Positions 11,355 to 20,392 are shown, numbered from the stretch's first letter. The stretch is 25,007 nucleotides of DNA from Ophiothrix spiculata (GCA_000969725.1 JXSR01S011528.1), one strand, 5' to 3'. Program-made: numbers and translations. Notes: generated from the sequence alone by a model not told the origin.

Positions 11355-12506
11355 TCAATCCTTTGGTAACTCCTCGACCGCTCGGTCAAGTTCTTGCTCG
11401 TCTGTTTGTGTCTCTTCAGTCAAGGTGCCTTCGGTCTCTTCTCTCAATGTCTCTTCCACCTCTTCTACATCTTCTCTCGGAGTGTTTTCTGTCTCTTCTG
11501 TCAAGGTGCCTTCGGTCTCTTCTCTCAATGTCTCTTCCACCTCTTCTGCAACTTCTCTCGGAGTGTTTTCTGTCTCTTCTGTCAAGGTGCCTTCGGTCTC
11601 TTCTCTCAATGTCTCTTCTACATCTGCTCTCGGCGTGTGTTCCATCTCTTTGCACAGTTGGCTGACATTTCCTGGATGTGGGCCTGTAGGAGTAACCCCA
11701 TCTTGGTCCATCTCAGCCCTTGGAGTCAAGTCCAATTCAAGGTGGATCTGCTCATCGTGGACAGGCGTAAGATCATCGCTGGCTGAACCCGCTGGAACAT
11801 CCAGAACATCTTCACCTCCTTCTGTTTCCTTCCTTTGTTCACCTCCTTCTGTTTCCTTCCTTTGCTCCATCTCCTCAGCTTCTCTTGCCATATCCTCACA
11901 ACTATTCTGACTGGACTCCCTGCTCATGGCTGGCGACACATCTTTGCTTGCAAATGGTGAGACATCTCGACTACTTGCACGACTGCTTCCTTGCGAAGCG
12001 CCCCCAGGGAGTCCCAGCAATCCTCTATCATTAAAATCATCATCACGGGACATCTCTGAAGCTAAACTACCAGCATCTGACATCTCATCAAGGTGATCTG
12101 TCGATTCATACGCCATGAGGATTAAATGTGGATCCTCGGGCACCGTCAAGCTCTCATCATCTTGAAGACTCAACGGTCGTTTTGCAATAGGGCTCTTTTG
12201 TAATATTAAATGCAGGTCATCTTTAGAGGACCCTTCCACAAATCCTTTCAACAATTCCATTTTGGTATTTTCAGTGTCTGTAAAGAGCAGAGTCGGCCTT
12301 GATAATCCTGGGGATTGTTCAGGCGGTACTTCTGGGGACGACTCTGCCCCTACTCCACTACCACGTTCACCTAACTTCATAGATTGAGTACGTCTTTGCA
12401 TGTGAATTTCATCGCTGATTTGTTCCAGATTCCTTAGGGCAGAGGAGTAAATTTGCTTGGCTGTCTTCACCCTTTCCTCTAGCGAACTCACGGTTTTCTT
12501 TTGTTC
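11355..12506 (-). CDS. SH3BP5: SH3BP5 terminal exon: end of coiled coil plus long disordered tail
   Basis: This exon encodes 383 residues and a TGA stop at 11355-11357. The acceptor ctgcag precedes EQKKTVSSLEERVKTAK. Residues 1-40 finish the coiled coil and include SALRNLEQISDEIHMQRR (human ALKNLEMISDEIHERRR). GSGVGAESS follows, matching human GCGVGAEGSS. The rest is low-complexity: a Ser-rich part with DVSP repeats, two copies of a KETEGG nonapeptide (plus strand about 11815-11875), and three acidic units of 24-27 residues with TPRE, ETLREETEGTLTEE (about 11405-11650). RPLSL at exon residues 110-114 resembles the human KIM core RPGSLDL that docks JNK; this is inference. No membrane segment is visible. 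The upstream part of the open frame (to 12560) is intron. Confidence 0.93.
   Translation of the reverse strand, partial: EQKKTVSSLEERVKTAKQIYSSALRNLEQISDEIHMQRRTQSMKLGERGSGVGAESSPEVPPEQSPGLSRPTLLFTDTENTKMELLKGFVEGSSKDDLHLILQKSPIAKRPLSLQDDESLTVPEDPHLILMAYESTDHLDEMSDAGSLASEMSRDDDFNDRGLLGLPGGASQGSSRASSRDVSPFASKDVSPAMSRESSQNSCEDMAREAEEMEQRKETEGGEQRKETEGGEDVLDVPAGSASDDLTPVHDEQIHLELDLTPRAEMDQDGVTPTGPHPGNVSQLCKEMEHTPRADVEETLREETEGTLTEETENTPREVAEEVEETLREETEGTLTEETENTPREDVEEVEETLREETEGTLTEETQTDEQELDRAVEELPKD
11405..11650 (-). repeat. In-frame 81-base minisatellite in the SH3BP5 tail
   Basis: Three near-identical direct repeats start on the plus strand at 11411, 11492 and 11573, a period of exactly 81 bases. 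The third unit lacks 9 bases. All differences keep the frame, so the protein has three acidic units of 24, 27 and 27 residues. Each contains ETLREETEGTLTEET, and the junctions read TPREVAEEVE or TPREDVEEVE. Near identity at DNA level suggests recent duplication or gene conversion. Confidence 0.95.
11815..11875 (-). repeat. Short coding tandem repeat (EQRKETEGG, two copies)
   Basis: A 27-base unit is present twice in tandem (plus strand cttctgtttccttcctttg followed by ttcacctc or ctccatct). It encodes EQRKETEGG twice within the acidic tail of the SH3BP5-like protein. It is separate from the 81-base array about 160 bases further on. Confidence 0.9.
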
Positions 12507-12659
12507 CTGCAGAAATATGGTAAATAGAAAACCAATAAATATATTCTTATTTTGACACACTTAAATTATACAAGATAACTCTCAATGTAAAAGAGAAGTG
12601 GTTTAACCCAAAGTATTTTAAAACTGTTTAACTCTAAATGTTATACAAATATTTCCCAT

Positions 12660-12740
12660 TTCCTCTGGGATTCCAACCTCTGACCTCTCACACAAGTATG
12701 GCAGGAAGATGGCCTGCCTCGGTAGCACTTTCGTGCCTAA
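12660..12740 (-). repeat. Possible decayed tRNA-like SINE head
   Basis: On the minus strand GGTTGGAATCC resembles the B box of a tRNA promoter (GGTTCGAATCC), with a poor A-box candidate about 50 bases before it. This is too diverged to be sure. Confidence 0.3.
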
Positions 12741-12929
12741 TTATCATTTGGCTATGACGTTTAATTTCTTGATTTTTGCTTGGTGGATATGGTTGGATCG
12801 AGGTCGGTAAGGATTATGGTAGCATGTTTACAATACAGATCTTCATAACCCTAAAATGATCCAAGTCTTGTAAATGTATGTCTGTCTGACTTGCAAGCAA
12901 GTAAGTTATGCTCATTAACATATTTTAAT

Positions 12930-13189
12930 ATGGGTTATGTCCTTGGGTAAGACATTTAATCTCAATTGCTTCGTCGACCCGGGCGATATTGGGGAGCTGT
13001 TATGGGGGACATCACAATCTAAATGCAGATTGAGTGTGCACCTGTCCAGAAGCACCTCAAATTGATCTGAACTGATTGTGACGATTTCCTGATCTGATGG
13101 CAGCGTAATAATAGGCAGCAGCACTCTGAGAATTTGTTCATAAATTTAGTAGCTATACAAAAGCTGTACATTATTATTATTATTATTTT
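12930..13189 (+). mobile_element. SINE/LINE-type 3' fragment ending in (ATT)n
   Basis: The stretch contains gttatgtccttgggtaag, then acatttaatctcaattgc, and ends agctatacaaaagctgta followed by (ATT)6. From memory, the 'tgtccttgggcaag' word and a (ATT)n tail after 'tacaaaagct' are typical of 3' ends shared by marine SINEs and L2/CR1-like LINEs. Two minus-strand open frames that cover it are by-products. It lies in the last intron of the SH3BP5-like gene. Confidence 0.6.
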
Positions 13190-13358
13190 AGGCCCATACC
13201 CAGGAGAAAAATGGATTGGATGGGAGTAGTGTTTTATTGACAAATGTGTACATTGATGTGCAAGCTCTTCTGCTTGTCTTGCTTGTATAACTCCACAACT
13301 ACACCTACATAACAATATTTAGGCTGATATTTTGGCAGGGTTTTTCTTAAGCAAGCCT

Positions 13359-13600
13359 GGGGTCGATTTCACTAACGATAAAATGCATCGTTAACCCATT
13401 GTAAGACCAAAACCCATCGTTAGCTACGACAACCTCTTGACCCCACGCAACGTTAACAAAGGGTGCTATCTTTCTAATGCATAATTCATATACCTTACGA
13501 TGCGGTGAACACTTACCAAGGGTTTTCACGTCATTGTGAAGTCTAGTAGTAGTTACGAGCTGAACCCTTCGTTAGCTACGATGCATCGTTCTGTGTTTTC
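13359..13600. mobile_element. Decayed inverted-repeat element with cgttaac/gatgcatcg words
   Basis: The left end ggggtcgatttcactaacga, followed by atgcatcgtta, is weakly mirrored by acgatgcatcgtt and gtgttttc at the right end. The words cgttagctacga occur twice inside. Arms are gapped. It sits between 36 and 280 bases after the donor of the 43-base exon. Confidence 0.55.
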
Positions 13601-13636
13601 ATGCAATTTAATGTCAGTTTAATATCATTGACTTAC

Positions 13637-13679
13637 CTCAAGCTGTTGATTACATTTGTTCTTCATCTCAAAATACACC
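13637..13679 (-). CDS. SH3BP5: SH3BP5 exon E, 43-base micro-exon
   Basis: This very short exon completes the split arginine codon and then encodes VYFEMKNKCNQQLE, matching human PYFELKAKYYVQLE after INKSK. The acceptor is ttttgcag and the donor is gtaagt. The usual proline before YFE is replaced by valine. The exon is 43 bases (one base plus 14 codons), and both neighbouring exons join it in frame. It would be missed by an ORF search. A near-perfect 141-base foldback (13719-13859) lies 39 bases upstream of its acceptor. Confidence 0.88.
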
Positions 13680-13718
13680 CTGCAAAATGAAAATAAGGCA
13701 AAACAGTGTGAAATTTAG

Positions 13719-13859
13719 GTATTTAAATGCGCTACAGATTTGTTCATCGCGAATCAACAACGATGCATCCATGCGTCTGCGTATTTTTATCACGCTCGGG
13801 CGCATTGAATGCAGAGTTATTGATTCGCGATGAATAACTCTGTAGCGTGTTTGAATACC
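13719..13859. repeat. Foldback, 44-base arms, in intron beside the 43-base exon
   Basis: Bases 13719-13762 (ggtatttaaatgcgctacag to cgcgaatcaacaac) pair with 13816-13859 (gttattgattcgcgatgaat to gaatacc) at about 37 of 44 positions, around a 53-base loop. The left boundary is 39 bases upstream of the 3' splice site of the exon at 13637-13679. Confidence 0.88.
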
Positions 13860-14289
13860 TCCTTCATGAAAATATTCATGAAAACGTATGAATTAAATTA
13901 TAATTGTATTCAATTTAGCAGATAGGCCTACTCATCTTCATAAAAATATTTAGAAAAATCTGAAGCAAAGAGCTAGTTTGTGAATGTTTGTTGCTTTGAC
14001 GTTTTCAATAATTGTTCCTGAGCACCGGGCTTTGCACATGCTTAAAGTGCCTGGCGCTCAATGAACAGTGCGCCAACTTATCTGTAAACGCTGTGCCGTG
14101 CATGACGCGCTAATTTGAATATCAAATGTAGATTAATCACAAATCAACAATGGTATGCTTCTGTATAAGGTGATACAGTGAGTTGTTGAATAAGAAAAGA
14201 AAAACATCAGCACAGTGGTCCATATGGAGTACCAAAGTGAATGTCATCAAATTGTCGTATTGCATAAAGTTATAGAATTATAAATGAAA

Positions 14290-14604
14290 TACTGGACTTA
14301 ATTGCTTATTTGCAAATTTTCATTCATACACTTTGGACTTCTTCATGGTAGTTGCAGAGATGAACTGGTGGTATTGTTTGGAGTTGAGTTGGTAGGTGTC
14401 AATTGGCAAGGAATTGGTCCCAGGCATGTGACAGCTAGAATGTAAGTCCTCCGTGCTTGTTTAAAGATGGCCTCTCCACTCATTCCCAGATGGCCTCTCG
14501 GCTCCTATTTCTTCTCCTGGTCCAAACAATACCACCAATTCATCTCTGCAGTTGCCATGAAGAAGTCCAAAGTGTTTGGATGAAAATTTGAATCAAGTCT
14601 GGTA
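14290..14604. mobile_element. Foldback element with arms of about 80 bases
   Basis: The left arm (tactggactt, aattttcattcat, cactttggacttcttcatgg, gcagagatgaa, tggtggtattgtttgga) is mirrored almost base for base on the right (ccaaacaataccaccaattc to aagtctggta). The loop of about 150 bases contains two copies of atggcctctc. No coding capacity. Gaps are few, so this copy looks fairly young. Confidence 0.9.
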
Positions 14605-14747
14605 CTGTACTTGTAATAACTTTATACCTTGAGTGGATGATTAATAATATACATCAACATCTGTCAAACTGCATCTCAACATTTTTATGAACATATTTGT
14701 GTCGATCCTGATGAATAGCCCTTATATACTAAACTTTGACATATTGG

Positions 14748-14870
14748 TTCATGATGGCCTGAGATATGACAGCATGTACATCTAATTAGACCATTGAAAT
14801 CAGTGTAAATTGGCTTGGGTTATAATTTACACTGATTTCAATATGCTGTCATATCTCAGGCCACTATGAA
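14748..14870. repeat. Near-perfect palindrome with a 17-base insert in one arm
   Basis: The arms share ggcctgagatatgacagcat and attgaaatcagtgtaaat in inverted order. The left arm has 17 extra bases at 14776-14792 (gtacatctaattagacc) that the right arm lacks. The loop is about 14 bases. Weaker pairing continues outside for about 30 bases. Confidence 0.9.
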
Positions 14871-15242
14871 TCAAATTAGGCCAACTCAAAATTTGATGTG
14901 TGATGGTGATTCATCATGATCTACCAAAAGATGGTCATGAAAATGATGAAATTTAGCAAAATCACTGTTGCTTTGACAACATTCATAGATATATGTTAGT
15001 ACACACAAATTTCGGATATGTGACAAGTCACTGAGCGCCAGGAATCCTTACCTTAAATTCAACTTAAATATCCTTGGTGTTTTTTGAGTGTAATGACCTG
15101 TCAGTATAATCAGCCCTTTTATAAAAAATACTACAAGTGATTTGGATATGTATGTGGATGTATTAGATGGTGACAGCCAATTTCTAATCGAATGAAACTT
15201 AATACCAAATAGGAAACTCTTAGTTCTGTTCAAATCACTGAC

Positions 15243-15373
15243 CTTGATTTGTTGATAGTACTCCGTAATGACCTCTGTTTCCTTTTGAGATCTCTTTCAG
15301 CCTGGTCAAATTCAGCAGCTGTAGCTTGATGTTCCATCTCACTCTCCCATCTCTCTTTATCTGCCTCTCCAAC
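15243..15373 (-). CDS. SH3BP5: SH3BP5 exon D, coiled-coil segment
   Basis: This 131-base exon (43 codons plus two bases) is too diverged and short to appear as a long open frame. It encodes VGEADKERWESEMEHQATAA, then EFDQAERDLKRKQRSLRSTI and NKS. Human has VMEAEQTKTRSELVHKETAARYNAAMGRMRQ and then LKRAINKSK, the same length. The acceptor is ttgctag and the donor is gtcagt. The split codon AG/G gives arginine where human has lysine, and the frame carries straight into exon E. This phase agreement across a 1.56-kb intron is good evidence that the splice sites are right. Confidence 0.9.
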
Positions 15374-15462
15374 CTAGCAACAATTGCAAATCACTAGTCA
15401 TCAATTATTCAAACTATATTTTAATATAACATTTCTACAAGCTACATGAAGAAAGAAGGACT

Positions 15463-15790
15463 ATGAAGAAAGAGCTTCAAGACCGCTTAGACGGCACCTA
15501 CACCAGGCTACTAATGCGCGTCCAAAATATGTCCTGGAAACAACACCCAACTAAGCATCAGATTTATGGTGATATACCCCCATCTCTACAACCGTGGCAC
15601 AGAGGAGGGCCCAGTTTGCTGGTCACTGCTCTTTGAGCCAAGGACCAAATCATATCAGACCTTCTTCTTTGGAGACTGCCATGTAGACCTTTAACGTACC
15701 CTGATGTATACCATATATAGAGATACTGGCTTGAACTTCAATAAGCTTGGAAGTGCAATGTGTGATAAAGATAAGTTGGCAAAGATGTGT
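15463..15790 (+). pseudogene. LINE fragment: C-terminal piece of an endonuclease/reverse-transcriptase ORF
   Basis: The first frame gives YTRLLMRVQNMSWKQHPT and HQIYGDIPP, which resembles the C-terminal domain of LINE polyproteins of the RTE or CR1/L2 type annotated in many invertebrates. The continuation RRAQFAGHC is in a second frame (frameshift near 15597), and YRDTGLNFNKLGSAMCDKD near 15715-15770 is again shifted, with stops between. It is therefore a decayed 5'-truncated copy. It lies in the intron upstream of exon D, on the opposite strand to the gene. Confidence 0.75.
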
Positions 15791-16593
15791 GTCATTGATC
15801 TCAACGGAAGTTGAAGGATGTTCTTAGACTTTTGTTTTCTTCATTTAATTGATTGTTGAAAATATATAACCCAGTTTTTAAATTGCATCAAAAATCATTA
15901 ACTTAAAAGAATATTTAAACAAACCTATGTAGTAAATTACCCACTGTCTGTATCTAAATGTTGCAAAATTACATGTATGTGACTTATCTCGTTTGAAGAA
16001 AACCATTTCAAATTTATGGTCTTATGCATATAAGATTACATACTCATGAGCTTTTATGATTTGGCTGTTTTGCTTTGCAAGATAACACTACAGTATTTTT
16101 ATTTATTAACCAGTTGACAGCTAGCTACAGGTATTAAAATATAAATACGCCGATCTGTGCTGATGGGTTTTGTTATGGCTTTAGTAGTTTGTCCTTTATA
16201 TATCACGGTAGCATAGGGTGGTTTTTATTTTGTGTGATATATAATAGTACGGTAGCTACCAGCTGGTAAGTTTCCCTGCGTACTGCATCATTAAACTCGA
16301 GCGTAACGTGCGTGACCGTCAGTTTTTCGATAGCATTGGAATTAGACCAATCACGCGATGTAAATACATGTGTAAACGAGTTGACTTTTACGCAAACAGG
16401 GTAGCAACAAGTGTTGTTCTCCAAAAACCCTGAGAATGGAAAAACTTAATTCTCCAATATACTGTATTAACACAATTCCATACGAAGCAATGCATGATGG
16501 GAAGCCCAAAATATCTTGCCAGTAGCCACACAGATCATCTTCAAATATTTAGGATATCTTAAATGCATCATTCCATTACCAAACCAAATTTAC
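15791..16593. other. Intron sequence, no gene seen
   Basis: AT-rich intron between exon C and the LINE fragment. The stretch 16203-16430 is richer in CpG and holds a 73-codon minus-strand open frame that I do not recognise and regard as chance. Confidence 0.5.
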
Positions 16594-16755
16594 CTTCATT
16601 GTGGCATGGTTAAGCATCTCCTGCCAATTGGCATCAAACGTCCGACCCTCCTGCATCAATCCTTGCTCGGCAAGATCCACCATTTCTTTGGCAGCTGACA
16701 GCATACTATTGGCTCTCTCAAACCGCACCGCTGCTTTCTGGGTTTCATGCTGTAA
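16594..16755 (-). CDS. SH3BP5: SH3BP5 exon C, most conserved coiled-coil block
   Basis: This 162-base exon (54 codons, phase 0 at both ends) begins LQHETQKAAVRFERA and ends NWQEMLNHATMK. The human counterpart has AQLEAQKATQDFQRA, AAKETISLAEQ and AWQEMLNHAT, so the best-conserved block of the family lies here. Two acceptors are possible: aaacag before LQH, or ttacag six bases later before H. The first keeps the human spacing without a gap and was chosen. The donor is gtaaat after ATGAAG. Introns on both sides are several hundred bases to about 4 kb and full of repeats. Confidence 0.94.
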
Positions 16756-16895
16756 CTGTTTTTGATGAAATGGGAGAGGGAATAGCAAAAATAATTACAC
16801 ATATACAGAAATAAAGAATCTGTTCCCTTGGTCTTGAGACTTGTATCACCCATACTATTACTACTAATTACTTTTTGCAAAGTTTGCATACAGTA

Positions 16896-17960
16896 CAGGG
16901 TGTCCAAGAAAAAACCTTACAATCTTTGCGTGTAATTTTCTTGGGTTTATCGGATAGTCATAAAATTTGTAAAGGTTTAATTTTATGACCCATGAATTGA
17001 ACTTTCTTATACCATTTGTTTCATTTCAATCGGTAGTGTATAACAAAAGTTATGTTTTTATCAAATATTTAGGTGGATTTTAGTCTGGTCCAATTTTATG
17101 ATTATTGGCCATAAAGTAAGGGTGTTTCTGAATGGAATAAAAATTTTTTATTTATTTTTATTTTATTACACTTTAGAGGAGTGATCCTCACGGGTATACC
17201 CAACAGTGATAAACACTCTACAAGGGGTACCCCTATACAATGACCAGAACGGGGTTGGGAACAATCAGGGGTAGAATACCCTACTCTTTACGATACTGAC
17301 TGCGATTACATGTTCAGGTATGACTCTTCTGTACATGGGACCGACGGCTTTACGTCCCCTCCGAAGGACGACAATCTCTCATGAAATATTCACCCAACTC
17401 TAAATACTTCATGTAAGGGGCGGAGAAGATCGAATATCTGACCCAATGCTCCCACCAAGTCAGACAAACATCTTAGCAAAGATTCTGAGATTCCATTCCG
17501 GCAAGGCAACCCTCACAGGGAATCGAACCCGGGCCCAATGCGTGCAAGGCGAGATTGCTAACCACTACACTACGCCGCCCCCTGTGTGGGTCATCTTGGA
17601 AAATTTATCATATCTGTCTTGTTTTTACATCAAATTTGTAATTTTTTTCAGCACAGTTAAAAGAGAGTAGTAATCAATTAGTAAACATTGTTACGGTTGA
17701 GTGAGCAGATCAGTGACAATTCTCAATAGAACTTCATTCAAGGGGAACTTATAAAATCGTGAAATTGGACCAGAAAATTTTACACCCAAATATTTGACAA
17801 AGCATAACTTTTGTTGTACATTACCGATTGAAATGAAACAAACGGTATCAAAAGGTTTAATTCTTGGGCTATAAAATTCAACCATTACATATTTTCTAAC
17901 TATCTGTTAAACCCAAGAAAATTACACTCAAAGATTGTAAGTTTTTTCTGGGATACCCTG
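16896..17960. mobile_element. Tc1/mariner-like foldback element with about 200-base inverted arms
   Basis: The element starts cagggtgtccaagaaaaaac and ends with the inverse (ttttttctgggataccctg), flanked by TA on both sides (16894-16895 and 17961-17962). Pairing continues inwards for about 200 bases (ttacaatctttgcgtgtaat, ttttcttgggttta, tttcatttcaatcggta, aacaaaagttatg, caaatatttaggtg). TA duplication and CAGGGTGTCC ends fit Tc1/mariner-type non-autonomous elements. The middle holds a SINE (17149-17581). Confidence 0.88.
17149..17581 (-). mobile_element. tRNA-derived SINE nested in the mariner-like element
   Basis: Read on the minus strand, the head starts GGGGCGGCGTAGTG, with an A box TAGTGTAGTGG (plus 17561-17577 region) and a B box GGTTCGATTCC (plus 17519-17529). 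These are the internal RNA polymerase III promoter of a tRNA-derived SINE. The body holds the word GACGTAAAGCCGTCGGTCCC, which looks like a conserved central SINE domain that I cannot name with certainty. The 3' end is AT-rich (AAATAAAAATAAATAAAA). About 430 bases and apparently full-length. The anticodon-stem region is diverged, so it is not a functional tRNA gene. Confidence 0.88.
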
Positions 17961-17962
17961 TA

Positions 17963-18384
17963 TAACCCTGCGCCATTTCCACCAATTTTGACAAAGATGA
18001 AGAGGTTCTTGTGTCAAAATCACTAATCCTGAAAATAAGCTAAAAAAGCAGAAAAACATTCTTTCTCATACATTTTCAAAAACCCGATGCACCAATTTTT
18101 TAAACTTTCAGCGCATCATATGACCTTTGTGAGAACACTGCCTAAAGTCACGTAAAGAAAACCTTTTCATTTAACGCGTCTGGTGCGTCGAGGTGAAACT
18201 TCAAACGCAACTCAAGCGATACTCGTGAGCTCGGGGGATTTGTCTGTTCTGTTGCTCTGTGACTTTATGATAGATTTTATTGATTTGTTGTTCACGCACG
18301 GTGTGATTTGGTCCCGCCCAGAATGAAATGGTTTTTTAGATGACTTTAGTACTCCACATATCATGCTTAACAAACGCTAGTATT
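17963..18384. other. Intron sequence, no gene seen
   Basis: No open frame or clear repeat boundary is visible. The part 18160-18310 is CpG-richer than its surroundings. Confidence 0.5.
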
Positions 18385-18651
18385 TATAATGGGTAGAACC
18401 AGGACTTTGTATATTGGCCCATGTAATTGTGTCGTTAAGCATGGAGTTTAAATTTGGGTATTCGGTTTTATACTCGACTAAAATCATCTCCAGACGCTGA
18501 GATTTGGCTGGACAAAGTATCAAATCGTGCAAATAATATTTAGAGCAAGTCATACACCAACCTTTGTGCATGATTGTTTACACCAACCTTCATGCATGAT
18601 TGTTTACAATATTCGCACATTATGATTAGATGTGATGCACACATAAAAGAT

Positions 18652-20260
18652 GATGGTACACATGTACAACAATATACCATGATAAGGCATGAAATATTGA
18701 TAGTATGCAGAAAACATTATTGCACAATTTTGATGACATGGTGGGATATCATTAGGTACATAGCAAGCTAACATGGGTAGTAGGGTGCATCAGACGCCCT
18801 CATCTCATACATATTTTTTCTACCTAGTCTTAGAATGTTCCATTTGGCTAGAAAACATGCTGTGTAAAGTTTTAAAAAAATTAGAGGTGGTCTAGGGGGA
18901 CCACGGTGGCATTAAAGTTAAGGTATTAAAATTGCCTGCTTACATATGGCAGCTATTTATTATTACCTCCAGAAACCTCACTCAGAAACTCACAAAGGAA
19001 TAGCTGCCAAATGTGGTATTTCAAATAATGACTCTGAATGTTTCATGGGATATACAATAACCCCTATTTTCAACAGATGACCCCAGATGACCAAGGGTCA
19101 AATTTTTGAACACTGTTGAGATTTGACCTCAAATGACCTTTGACCTTAAATGACCTTGACCTGACCCCTTAGATGTCTCATGGTGCCAAAATGCTTTATC
19201 ACTAGTGATAATTAATGATCAATGAAAGCACTTCAAATCGTTCATGCAGTTAGCTTCTTAAGTAGGCAATTATTGGATTTCTAGCTCTTTTCAATGCCTA
19301 AACAATAAGATCATTATTCAGCTTGAAATGTTTTATCACTTGTGATAATAAATGATCAAATGAATGGTAGTGATTTTTCAAAGCATATGTCACTGAACTC
19401 AACTAAGCAGCTATTGTATTATGTATTGAGTTATGCTATAGAAAACACAATAGCTGCCTTTTGCATATTGCAAAACTAATGGCATGTATAAAAACTGCAA
19501 CGTGGCCCCCCTAAACGAATTTCATTTTTGATGAAATTTTGCACAGGTACTTTTATCAAGCATTTGAACAATTGAATACTAGGTAGAAGTTTACAAGAAG
19601 CTTTTTTTTAAATCATGGGGCGTTTGATGCACCCTAATGGGTAGGGTTTGCTTACATGCAGCACAAAAAAAACATTTTGTAAATGCAAATTGAAATTAAT
19701 TCAACGCCGATATATAGAAACTGAGTTTACAACATGTTTACAAGCAATGGAAAAACAATGCAGGCTACATCAAATCAATGTCAAATAAAATGCCCAAATT
19801 GTGATGGTACAAAAATATACCATGATAAGGCATGAAATACTGAGAGTATGCAGAAAACATGATTACACAATTTTGATGACATGATGGGATATCATTAGGT
19901 ACATAGCAAGCTAACATGGGTAGGGTTTGCTTACATGCAGCACAAAAAAAACCACAATTTTTGTAAGTGCAAAATGAAATTAATTGAACCCTGATATTGA
20001 AACTGAGTTTACAATGTTGTTTACAATGTACAAGCAATGGAATAACAATGCAGGCTACATCAAATCAATGTCAAATAAAGTACCCAAATTGTGATATGTC
20101 ATCTGCACATATGATGATGGTACAAAAATATACCATGAAAAGGTATGAAATACTGATAGTATGCAGGAAACATAATTGCACAATTTTGATGACATGGTGG
20201 AATATCATTAGGTATATTGCAGGCTAACATGGGTATTGTTTGTTTACATGAAGGACAGCA
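18652..20260. repeat. Three tandem units of about 290-315 bases, the first split by an insertion
   Basis: The word gatggtac followed by aatataccatg starts units at 18652, 19803 and 20116. Each unit also has ttgatgacatg, gatatcattaggtac, gctaacatgggta and, further on, gtttacatgcagcac or a relative. After removing the 864 bases of insertion and duplication, the first unit is 287 bases; the second is 313. Units differ at scattered bases, so the array is not brand new. Confidence 0.88.
18773..19644. mobile_element. hAT-like non-autonomous transposon (18781-19636) with 8-base target duplication
   Basis: The left end tagggtgcatcagacgccc and the complement of the right end, tagggtgcatcaaacgccc, are inverted repeats. 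ATGGGTAG flanks both sides (18773-18780 and 19637-19644). The neighbouring tandem unit has the uninterrupted sequence acatgggtagggtttgctt near 19914, an empty site that proves the boundaries. The 856-base element has no long open frame, carries clustered TGACCT words (19124-19162), and has two similar blocks around tttatcact-tgtgataat. The 8-base duplication and TAGGG ends fit hAT. Confidence 0.93.
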
Positions 20261-20392
20261 TAAACTATTGAACCTTGATATTTTGTGATGCATCATAAAC
20301 ATGTATACCCAAAACCTGAATGCCCCCAAATTTTTCTCCATGCCGGAGGAATATAAATGGTGGTGAGATCGGGATTGTGGCTCTAAATCTAT

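Larger units (their letters stand above)
18385..20392. mobile_element. Expanded copy of an inverted-repeat element, with internal tandem repeats and an insertion
   Basis: The left part (about 18390-18640: aggactttgtatattggccc, atggagtttaaatttgggta, tgcaaataatat) is a diverged direct copy of 20410-20650. The right part (about 20265-20392: tgatgcatcat, tgcccccaaatttttctcca, tgccggaggaatataaatgg) is a diverged copy of 20635-20740. So this is a longer relative of the adjacent compact element, whose middle has expanded into three units of about 290-315 bases and taken a hAT-like insertion (18781-19636). Small open frames in the units are repeats of one another and not a gene. Confidence 0.7.

Noticed and set aside
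11416-11910. Long plus-strand and alternate minus-strand open frames (79-161 codons, rich in Ser/Leu/Phe or Arg/Asp)
   Set aside because: They lie over the 81-base coding minisatellite and owe their length to its period being a multiple of three. The minus-strand SH3BP5 frame has family matches; these do not.
17510-17581. Genuine tRNA gene
   Set aside because: A and B boxes are present, but the cloverleaf arms do not pair properly and the sequence continues into a SINE body and AT-rich tail.
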